DNA from: Zancudomyces culisetae
Lineage: Eukaryota > Kickxellomycota > Harpellomycetes > Harpellales > Legeriomycetaceae
NCBI GenBank assembly: GCA_001969505.1
Contig: LSSK01000805.1
Span: 1 to 35,783 of the forward strand
DNA: 35,783 bases
Direction: 5' to 3'
Below the pieces are notes generated by a model, which saw nothing but the letters and a program-made list of their open reading frames with translations, made no database searches and was not told the origin of the DNA. The position numbers and the translations under genes are program-made. Of this stretch, positions 9,606-19,200 are shown in pieces (within the stretch, counting starts at the first letter, position 1; the number at the start of each line of letters is the position of its first letter).

Positions 9606-11932
9606 ATGGACTGTGTTACGGGGTTTATAATAACGTCGGTTGGGTATGTTTTGATTGGGCTTGGCCAAGCTATCAGCCAACTTTCGGCGCGTCCAGAGAA
9701 TTATTTTGAAAAAGATGGCCATCACAACAAAAAATCTGATTACAAATTGTCCAGTCAAGCTATAAACATAAAACAGCCCGGTATCGATGGTTTTAACAGA
9801 TTCTCGGGCCACAAGGCTGAGGAGTATCAATTTGGTACTAGCAACATGCCAACGGATGACCTACAGAAAAGAACATCCTGGAATAAGTATCCGAACAATT
9901 TCGACGAACACTCTGGAATAACCTTGCACAACAACTACCCACAGGTTTATACATCTGAGGAAAGTCAAATTGCCGGGAAAAACGAAAAAAGCTACAATAG
10001 CTACAGTGGACACACCACTAACTCTACTGGTAGTCATTTTTTTTCTCTAAACACCCATAGCTTGCCAGAAAAGCTACATTTTTTGAGTAAACGAGGCTTT
10101 GACGAAAGTCTAATCCAGCTAAGGCTTGGTTGGAAGAGCTATCTAGGAACAGTAATAAGTTTGGTGGGTGAACTTTTGGCCATTTCGATTGGGCTATTCT
10201 ATTTCCCCATTGCGATTATTGTTCCGTTAAGTATTATTTCCATTATTTCTTTGTACATTTTCTACAACCTCATGAATCCCAACACTCGGACGCCAGTTAA
10301 AAGCTATGTTTATTCTTCAAGGTTGTACCAACGGTTAAATCACTACCTTGTGCGCGAACAACACGGATTAATTCAAACATTTAGAAATAGGACCATTGAT
10401 TCAGAGTAAGTTTAGATCTCTTTTATATGAAAATTATTCTTTTTATTTTTTATTTTTACTTCACCAAGTGGGGGGGGGGGTAGCTATGTTACTTGACCAT
10501 AACGGTCATTTTTCATATACGACAGAGTATTGCTCGTGAAAGTGAGAGTATCTGTGTGATGTAAGCTCTTCACACCTCAACATTATCCTTACTAACTTCA
10601 CATCCTGATATTAGATATAATAAAGTCAGTAAGAACGATCAACGAGTTATTTCTTCCTTGTTTCAGTCTATAATATACGCTCTTCTCGGTTCAATATTGG
10701 TATATATTGCATTTTACGACTTCAGAGCGCTAGATGAGGCCCAGATATTTTACCAAAACTTGGGGACCAGCAGCACTGCTCTTGTTTTTATACCTACGAC
10801 CATGTATCTTTTATCATTCATGCTTATAGTTTTTGCTGCTCGCAACTTTGATCTTGGTATTTTCGGGACCTCGACTAAAAGTACGCCACTTATTCATGTA
10901 TTTTTCTGACTCTATCAATTGCTTAAATTTCAAGTAAGAGTAACACTATATATATTGACTATTAATGTAGAAAGGGATTTGTTTATCAATGGATCAAGTG
11001 TTCGAGAGAAGCATCGCACAAAGAACTTCAAGATAACTCAAGCGATAAAACAAAAGTTGTTCAATGTAGCTGGGTTTCCCCAGAGTCAAAAATCACCTTT
11101 ATTGTTTAAGAGCGATATCCGCTCGTTTGTAATATACTCACTAGCAGCATCACTGATCGGAGGATCCAGCTACATACTTTCGAAAATCATGTCGACATAT
11201 TTTCTTGTTTCCTCTTCCAATTTTGCAGGAATACAGCGCGATAGCAATGGCATGCCTCCAGTAGGTGATACATTAGGTGGTTCAACAGTTGCCCAAGCCT
11301 CAAGTAACCAGCAACTAACTCATCCCTTCAGCTTTCTTTTGATTTCCCTAATGTCTTCGAGGGATTTTCATGGTTCGGGCGTAAATATCCCTGGTATCAT
11401 CTCAACGGCTCAGCTAGAATCCTTGCATCTACATTCCAACACATACCACAGCCATTATGCTTGTCAGATTGTTGTTTTTGCTCTTGTGGTCTTAAACGCT
11501 GTTGGTATTGAATATTGTAAAAAAAAGGCGATGCTTTCTTTGTTTCGGTATTATCAAGGCAATTCATCAGCACTAGGAAAGATTAATGGCACAAATACTA
11601 ATTCTGGTTTTGGTTTGGATCACGAAAAGCTAAGGAATTTTATGCTTTATTCGATCATTACCTTTTTATCATTTGTGTACTTTTTCACTGCTCCTTTGGT
11701 CATTATCATTGACTGTGCTATTTTCAATCAGTTTGGAAGTAGCCAGTTCACCCGACCCAAGTTTTCATCATCATCCCTGTTCTCCATCTTTCCTATCAGA
11801 AACTCGCATCTTTTTTCTGCTCTTTTCGTCATAATGTCATGCTCTTCATTTAGTTTTATGATAAGAAGCTTGTCTCAGATCATGAAACTGGCAAACGTTG
11901 AAAATAGCGATAATTCTAGTAAATTAGATTGA
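9606..11932 (+). CDS. NIPA/DUF803-like multi-pass membrane protein (three exons)
   Basis: Exons 9606-10405, 10615-10880 and 10971-11932 join in phase to 675 residues. Intron 1 has GTAAGT, a textbook TACTAAC branch site at 10590-10596 and the first following AG at 10614. Intron 2 is 90 bases, from GTACGC to GTAG. The N-terminus GFIITSVGYVLIGLGQAISQLSAR resembles the first span of fungal NIPA-like proteins. YLGTVISLVGELLAIS followed by FPIAIIVPLSIISIISL has the GE...P...PL pattern of NIPA spans 3-4. About eight or nine hydrophobic spans are present, with a hydrophilic loop (about 35-165) after the first. NIPA proteins are Mg2+ transporters of the drug/metabolite transporter fold; whether this divergent member carries Mg2+ is inference. 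The second half is poorly conserved with several insertions, so the family call is moderate and the coding call is strong. Confidence 0.6.
10406..10614 (+). other. Intron 1 of the NIPA-like gene
   Basis: The 209-base intron has donor GTAAGT, branch site TACTAAC (10590-10596) and acceptor ATATTAG. It is the clearest complete splice-signal set in the window and serves as the model for others. An 11-base G run at 10470-10480 lies inside it. Confidence 0.8.
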
Positions 11933-12910
11933 TTTTTTTTGTGTATATAATACAGTTAAAAGTATATCTTTACACTTGTATGTAGCTACTAGTCGAAGTA
12001 TAAAATTAACAACAACAACAGCAATGACGACTCCGCTACAAAAAAAGAGGCCAGGTTTGAATACATTGAGCATTGAGATAACTCATTTTCCGTATCTATA
12101 CGCACAACTGATACTCTAATTATAGAGTCATTGCTCTTTCCTTTTTCTTCACCTAAAAACATTAGTATGGTGTCTAAACCATCATTTTTTTTTGAAAGGT
12201 TGGCTGTTTCAAAAAAGTCGAAATGCTGTTAATACTGTGGCTTGAGTGTGGTGTATTATATCAATCGTGCTTTCTTTATCTCGTAATCGGAATTATTTAC
12301 CTAGTCTTAATTTTGGATATTATATTTTGTGCATTTGACACAAGCTGCCTAAATCCAATGTTGATTGGGTAGGGTAGAGGTAAAGGTAATGAATGGTATG
12401 AGTAAAATTCACAGAATATTTTGTGAATTGATACTACTCTTGATTGCTTGTCTTTAACTAGTGTACATCATCACTTCCCCGCTAAAGACCAGATTTGGTA
12501 TAGCATTTCTGACTGTGCTTCTAAATAAGATACACTCCAACATTGAAGTAAAGTGACATTGAAAGCTGTCATTTAGAGAATTTACATCACATGTCTAGGT
12601 TGAATAGTGCGACTCTCGCTTTTAACACAGATGCAATCTCTATCCATGAACTCGATTCAATTTTTTCAATCAAGTTATAAACAGTGTTTTTTAATACTTT
12701 AGGATATGATAGCCCTTTAAACTCTTGTAAACTGAAACATCTAGACTAGTATATAAACCTGACCACATCGAAGATTTTGTTTTACTTTGTTTCCAGATAC
12801 AAGCTTCTATTCTGTTTCTCTTATATTTTTGAATTTTCAACATAAGCTTTGCGACATTCAAGCGACGTTAAATCGCTATCAAAACCCAGACATACAAATA
12901 CGCTGAAACT
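11933..12910. other. Gap and promoter region upstream of the secreted-protein gene
   Basis: Nearly 1 kb without a supported frame. It starts with the AT-rich 3' end of the NIPA-like gene. The last 200 bases carry the TATA-like element at 12750 and a T/C-rich stretch typical of a strong yeast promoter. Confidence 0.5.
12750..12757 (+). promoter_or_regulatory. TATA box candidate
   Basis: TATATAAA lies 154 bases upstream of the ATG at 12911 and is followed by T/C-rich sequence. Position and sequence suit a regulated TATA-containing promoter for the secreted protein. No upstream factor site is identified. Confidence 0.45.
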
Positions 12911-15301
12911 ATGCTGCGATATAAAATTATTCTTTTAAGTCTTTACACCGCGTTTGCAGTTGAAACAACCATTTCAAGTACGCAAACCACTCCGATAACG
13001 GCTTCGCAAGTCACTACCGAAGCTGGTGACAACTTGAATTTCTTTTCTCAGAGAAAATTGCAACTAATTCTAGAAGATGGTAGCGATATTGGCTTTTATT
13101 TGAGAATAAATGGAAATAAAACAAAACTTGTTAACAGGATTGCTAAGAAGGTCAGCTACAATAATTACAATAAAAAGGTTCACCATTTCTACCAAAAGGA
13201 TAGTGATGATGGTAACATTGGCAGCAGCATCACTGAACCAACAGGCAATTTAAAGAAATTGGAAATGGACGAGAGTATGCCGGTGTATTTTAGTTCTGAA
13301 AGGCAGCTCGATGGGTTTGTATCTGTGAGAACAAAAACCATTACTATCACACAAATTGACGAATCTATACACCCCAACACAGAGAAAATAGAAGCACAGC
13401 CATCAGAAACTTTCACTAGTGATACTATCCCACAACAAACTATGGAAAATATAAGTTCAAAAGCAAGCTCAGTCTCGTCTATACATAAAACTGACTACAC
13501 TGGAACTGATCAGAATGCATCGCAAAACCAGTCAGAGTATGAAATGACAACTACACATACATTACAAACAACCAGTTATTCAGAAGCTACGGATATATCT
13601 AGTATAACCTATAATACATACACAGGTTCATATGTTGTGGACAACGCCCCTAGCAATGTTGAGGTCGATCATGAGAAATATTCTAATGGAAAAACTGTCA
13701 ATAACAATCAGAACAATATCAGCGGAGATGCGGAAATCAACAATGTTATTCAAGTCACAGAGCTGGATCATTCTGAAACGCAACCAGGTACCAAGACCAA
13801 AACAAAGCTAGAAAACGAAACACAAACACAAACAGAAATGAATTTAAATTTAGATTCAGAATCAGGAACTCCAACATACACCACTGTGTACACTCAAACT
13901 GGTATTAACCAGATACACCCTTTTCACACCGACCAGCAAACTGAAGGAAAGCCTCAGACTTACATCAGTTTGGTTTTATCCAACGAACAACTTGAGCAAC
14001 TAAAAAATAATAACCCCGTTGTAATTCGCGTCGTAGCCTATGGTATACCTACACAATCAAACAGATACATCTATGATGATACATACATAGCCAATAGTAG
14101 TATCGACTCAAAAGATAATTTCTACGAAGCTTTATCCACTGAAGCACCACTAAATAAGCGCCAGTACTATGACCATAATGAAGAGCAAAACCACATTCCT
14201 GCCTACAAAACAGAGTATCTTCCCGAAGACCCTAACCAAGATGGGTTGATATATTTTGAAAACAACGAGAAATCGCTAAGTAGAGACGATACAAACAACG
14301 ATAGAAATGGGTTTTACATTCTAGAAACCAATAAAACAGCTATTGGGTATAGTGAAAGCCTTAATAGAAATAGAATGGAATATAACGAGAGCAACAAAAA
14401 GATAATTAGCGCTGTAATGAAATACAAGCAAAAGTATACTGGCTTGGCATCGGTAACTAATAGAAACAGATATAGCGAGCACGTCAATCGACCAAACATG
14501 TTTAGATACAGCAACTATCATAACAACAATTATCACAACAACAATTATGGTATGGGCACAATCGGAAGAAATCGTGAGATACAGTACTTCACAAGAAACG
14601 TCCCTACAAAGACCTTTATGAATTACTATTCAGCGTCAAAGCCACATTTCTCACTGGTCACACCCACTCCTACAGAGAGATCAGAAGATGGATACGACTT
14701 CCAAGATTACCAAAGCACATATACCACAAAAGATGATAGGAGCTACTACCCCACAGATGCATTTATGTGGCACCCCCAGTATTTATCGTCTGATACCTCT
14801 TCATCAAGTAGTGCAGAAATAAAATATGGCAACTATTACCATTTATATACTCGCATCACAGCAGAAAAGCAGTTGTACGTGTCACCTTTAAATAAACCAA
14901 CTAATAGTGAGGAGAACTTGGAGAAAAACTTGAAAAAGGGGGAAGAAGATGAAGATGAAGAAGAGGAGAACGCTGCTATTAATAATGATCTCGACGTTTC
15001 AAACGCAACTCTCAACATTTCAAATGCGTATACGCACAACAATTCTAGGACCAACAATAATACAAACATGTATTATAATTATTACATGGTCAATGGAAAC
15101 AACTTTACTAACGTGGACACAGGAACAGAGAATGACAATAACTATGGTTATGACCACACCCGAGAAGATATTGCAAACCGTGGTGAGGGCTCCAATTCAA
15201 CAGCCAAAGCAGAACCAGTAAATGCGGAATATTATAATATTAACAAAAAAACACTTTTTGAAAAGCTGAGCAAACTACTTGCGTTGATGTTTGATAACTA
15301 G
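12911..15301 (+). CDS. Secreted Asn/Tyr/Thr-rich protein, unknown family
   Basis: The 796-residue product begins with a signal peptide (MLRYKIILLSLYTAFA, cleavage likely after about residue 16) and then a Thr/Ser-rich segment. A more ordered-looking patch follows (about 38-75: FFSQRKLQLILEDGSDIGFY and KTKLVNRIAKK). The middle is rich in T, S, Q and E with many N-glycosylation sequons. A second conserved-looking patch lies at about 354-380 (ISLVLSNEQLEQLKNN, then VVIRVVAYG). A dibasic site (K416-R417) could be a Kex2 cut. The second half is rich in Asn and Tyr, with a small YHNNNYHNNNY repeat, a run of acidic residues near 675-690 and a short amphipathic end (TLFEKLSKLLALMF). I see no GPI-anchor tail. 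The features suggest an extracellular or cell-wall protein; no catalytic family is recognised. There are no introns. Confidence 0.75.
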   Translation: MLRYKIILLSLYTAFAVETTISSTQTTPITASQVTTEAGDNLNFFSQRKLQLILEDGSDIGFYLRINGNKTKLVNRIAKKVSYNNYNKKVHHFYQKDSDDGNIGSSITEPTGNLKKLEMDESMPVYFSSERQLDGFVSVRTKTITITQIDESIHPNTEKIEAQPSETFTSDTIPQQTMENISSKASSVSSIHKTDYTGTDQNASQNQSEYEMTTTHTLQTTSYSEATDISSITYNTYTGSYVVDNAPSNVEVDHEKYSNGKTVNNNQNNISGDAEINNVIQVTELDHSETQPGTKTKTKLENETQTQTEMNLNLDSESGTPTYTTVYTQTGINQIHPFHTDQQTEGKPQTYISLVLSNEQLEQLKNNNPVVIRVVAYGIPTQSNRYIYDDTYIANSSIDSKDNFYEALSTEAPLNKRQYYDHNEEQNHIPAYKTEYLPEDPNQDGLIYFENNEKSLSRDDTNNDRNGFYILETNKTAIGYSESLNRNRMEYNESNKKIISAVMKYKQKYTGLASVTNRNRYSEHVNRPNMFRYSNYHNNNYHNNNYGMGTIGRNREIQYFTRNVPTKTFMNYYSASKPHFSLVTPTPTERSEDGYDFQDYQSTYTTKDDRSYYPTDAFMWHPQYLSSDTSSSSSAEIKYGNYYHLYTRITAEKQLYVSPLNKPTNSEENLEKNLKKGEEDEDEEEENAAINNDLDVSNATLNISNAYTHNNSRTNNNTNMYYNYYMVNGNNFTNVDTGTENDNNYGYDHTREDIANRGEGSNSTAKAEPVNAEYYNINKKTLFEKLSKLLALMFDN

Positions 15302-15326
15302 CTTTTATGCAACTTTCTTTACTAGC

Positions 15327-15363
15327 TATTCTTTATTCTTTATTCTTTATTCTTCATACTTCA
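15327..15363. repeat. Short TTATTCT tandem repeat
   Basis: A seven-base TTATTCT-type unit is repeated about four times, then decays into CTTCATA copies. It begins about 25 bases after the stop codon of the secreted-protein gene and reaches to the end of the convergent gene on the minus strand. Confidence 0.7.
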
Positions 15364-16005
15364 TACTGATGTTTTATGATTTTGTGATTTTGTGACTTTT
15401 GGCCTTATGGGCTGATGACAATATATAAAAATAAATATCCCAAAACACCACTGTACTCCCTTTTTTATGGGAGAAAGAAAGTAAAAGCAAAAGACAGTCA
15501 AAAAGTGGACAGTGTGTAAGAGAAAGTAAGTAAAGATAGGTTAGTGCAAGGCACTTACCTGCTTTATATACAGAATGTGAGGCTTTTGTTTGTCTAGAAC
15601 AGCAAGTTTTTGCTCTTCTTTTTTTCTTGGGCTCCTGTTTAAAGCTATACGAATAGCTAATTGTGACATACAGATGCGTACACAACCAGTAGGTGATGCA
15701 GTTTTTATTTCATTGTCGCTAACAATGGCTGTTGAGAAAATCTGATGTTGAGATGACCCAGCTTGATGTTGCTGGGAAACTAAATCATTTAAAAACCTGA
15801 ACACGATGTTAAGCTCCAAAATAAAAAGCAACGTAAAAACAACGTAAAAACCAAACAAATTGCAATCTCCAATTTCCAATTTCTGAAATGCTGCATTTTT
15901 TTTAGGGGGAGGGAGCTGAGAGTTATCATCAATTTTAAACGGGTCTGGCCAATGAATGGATGACCCAGTAAAGCTGAAAAGTCCGTAAAAGTAGACACTG
16001 ACCAT
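15361..16005 (-). CDS. Small two-exon membrane protein, unknown family
   Basis: The first exon (16005-15559) is open for 149 codons from ATG and ends at a perfect donor, CAG followed by GTAAGT. The intron (15558-15460) contains CACTAAC soon after the donor, and the first AG after that branch-like site is AAAAAAG. Splicing there gives a second exon (15459-15361) in phase that ends in TGA, for 181 residues. One strong membrane span lies around residues 50-70 (LFGFYVVFTLLFILELNIVF), and a second hydrophobic stretch around 152-162 (WCFGIFIFIYC). Between them is a hydrophilic part with PTGCVRICMSQLAIRIALNR and a KKEEQK run. I recognise no family. The gene is divergent from the MDM1-like gene and convergent with the secreted-protein gene. 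A different frame is also open for 70 codons near the 5' end, so the start is less certain than the intron. Confidence 0.5.
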
Positions 16006-16265
16006 AAATATTACAAGAATGTTTTGTTACTGTTTGAACTTTTTTTTTTTGCTTTGGGGAATTAGAAAAAACGCAAAACTCTAGTAAAATCCAGAGTTTA
16101 AAGTGAGAACCTAGGACTAGAATGTGAAGTAAGCCGCATCAATTCTTCTAAAGCTTTAACGGACCACATACACCGATACAAAGGGTAGGTATTGTAGCCT
16201 AACGAACTGAGTATGAATTTTTAACAGGGATGCGAAAGAGAGGAATGAATAAAGTGTATTTGTAA

Positions 16266-19200
16266 ATGTACCGAAAAATGAACATAAGTCAACTAGCTGG
16301 TATACTGACAGTGATACTTAAGCAGGCAATGCTTCTTGTAGTCCTGTTTGTATTGGTTTTGTTACTGTTGGCTGGACTAAACATAGCCGTATCAATTTGG
16401 CTACATTCAAGAGTATCCTCTACAACTGAGAAAGATGACGCGAGTAAGAACGAGCAGTCATGGTTTGGCGAGTTTGGGATGGATTTCGAGCATCCGCCGT
16501 TGTTGAGGATTAAAAAATTTAGATTTGTCGAGGAATTGGTAACCAGGACGGAAAAGAAAACAGGGGAGGGAAAAGATAAGAGGATAAGAATATGTGAAAA
16601 CGATGAATTAGATGGAGTACTAAACGAACTTGTCAAGTTAGTAGTCAGAGATTTTGTCCAGAATTGGTATGGCAAGCTATCGAGCGATGGAAAATTCCAA
16701 GAAATGGTTTATGAAGAAATAGCAGAGGCGACGAGGGAAATATTTAAGAGGGTAGAGGGAATGGAACTTGAAAAGTTTGTACTAGGAGAGGTTGTACGAT
16801 TGATTACCAAACAGCTTTACAACTATAGAAAGGCGGATCGAACAGCAAGTTGGATGAAGGGCATCCGCGATAATAAAGAGTATAGAGAAATGGGAAAAAA
16901 GGAATTAATAGAAAAGATATTCAAAGAAGGGATTATACATCCAGCATTAAGCATACAGGGGAAGGATTCGCAAGCAGTGAATGAATATGGATTTACGGAG
17001 ACTGAAGTGGAGGGGATTGGAGTACATATCCGAAGGCAGATGGAAAGAGTCCTGAAAAATGTAATTTCTCCAGTAGCGACAAAAAATAAAACGAGGATGA
17101 TATTATTAGTTGAGATAATGACTAATAAAGTTGTTGCACCGCTGATTATGCAGTTCAGCGATCCATTGTTGCTGAATAATCTTTTGGATAAAAAACTTGA
17201 CGAGTTGATAGCGGCACATAAACAGGCTCATAAGCGCCAAACGAAGGCAGAAAAGGAGAGGATTGTTGAAGAAGCGGCACAAAGAGCCTCGAGAAACCTA
17301 AAATCATTTGTGGAGACAATTTTGAAAAGTAGTGATAATGAGGAAGAGTTAAACCAACTCCGGGAAAAGGCAATGGAGCAGATCAGAAAAAAAAGAATTT
17401 TGATATTAGGAAGAAAACGAGATGAAATAGTGCACGGAGAGCTAGTTAGTGACGTGATCAGTTATATAAATCAGCTGTATTCAATAAGAAAGGCGATAGA
17501 TAGGAGGTTGACAAAAATGATGGCTAGGGCGACCAAAGAAAGCGAAAAGGAGAGAAAGGGCAAAGATAAGAATAAAAATAAGGGTAAGGTTAAGGATAAG
17601 GATAAGAACACAGACAAGGGTGTGGATATCCAGATAGGATACGAGGATAAAAGGGATAGTATGGAAGGTAAAAAAATGCGCACTGGTGCTGAAAATGGCA
17701 ATTTACCGCCTATGTTGATGGTGCCTTCACAGTCGTATGGATCTTCACTTAGTGGAGCGAACAGACTGTTTGAAGATAGAGAAGAGTCCGAAAGTAACCG
17801 GGAGTCTATGGGATATTTTCCACAAGACGAAATAGCAAGCATCAGAGCACCAGTGTTTTCACTGATGGAAATACTAGACAACATGTCAGGACTATCGGCG
17901 TTTGCAGAATTCATGGAGCTAATAGGGAAGCAGTTTGTGTTTGAATTTTGGATGAATGTACACGGACTACTCAAATCAAAGTATGTCATCTCAGATGTAA
18001 TTATTAGTTCTATCTGGAAGACATATTTTACAAGGAGAGTGGATGAGTTGGAAACAGACGAGGACCATATAAGTAGCGTACAAAAGGCAATAAAGAGATA
18101 CCGCAAACCTAACTCAATGGCGTTGGAGGAATTGGATGGTAGACAGGTGGAGGAGATTTTCGCACTAATGGTCAATGTATATGATGATGTGTTTACCAAT
18201 ATTAACGAAAAGTACTATCCAGAGTTTCTGAAAAGCGTGTTTTATAAGAGATTTTTGCAGATGTATGCGATTTCACCAAACATATCTGGGACGTTTTTGG
18301 GATTTGAAAGAGTTAATAGTATAAAAAGTACCAGAATAGAAAAATGTCAGGTTTCCAGCGTAGATACTTCCAATATTTACAGTGCAAGTACCAGCAAGTT
18401 GAATGAAAATGACACGAGTATAGGGCTTTCAAAGTATAATCTCCCAAGTGAAATGAGCAGTGGTAGCAATAGCGGTAGAGACGATGATAGCCACAGTGAT
18501 GAGTATAGTGATAGTGGAGAGTATAGCAGTAACATGGATAGCGATATCGGTGATGTTATAGGTCGAAATGTATCTGCCAAAAAGTATTCTAGTAGTTCCG
18601 AGGGCCACCGCGTAGTCAAAGGAAAAGGAAGCACTGAAGTGAATAAGCTAGTGTTCCAGGGTAGTCTGGACAAAACTAGAAGAATGTGTTCAACGTCAAC
18701 AATCGAAACAGGATCAATTGCCTCAGGAAGAAGTATTACCATCAGTAATGCGGGAAGTCGAGGATCCTCAGTGATGGTTATTTCGACCACAGAAAACATA
18801 CGAGGCAATGTGGTTAATTTTAATGAAAGAAGCGCACTTGAGTGCTTGCATCAGGCAGAAGAAGTGACTTCGTTATCGCAAAATACACTGACTCTTGCGA
18901 CCGATAGTGCTGGATCTGTGAGGATAGAAAGTACAGCGCCATTACCCAAAGGTGTATTGGGTTATTTGAAGGAACTGGTATCAGTTAACAATAATAACAG
19001 CAAAAATAATAACGACAACGATGGTGAGCTGAATGGGAAAGGATATAAGTCTAAAAATGGCATTAAGATCAACCCGATCAATAAAAATAAACACATCGAT
19101 TACTCTTGCAAAAGTTCCAAAAATTCTGACATAAGTTCTATTGGAGTCAACGGTGTTGAAACCAAAAGTATCAGAATCAGTACCAAAAAAGCACCAGGAC

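Noticed and set aside
18377-18808. Leucine/serine-rich minus-strand frames inside the MDM1-like gene
   Set aside because: They are shadows of the purine-rich sense strand of a 1608-codon gene with recognised domains.
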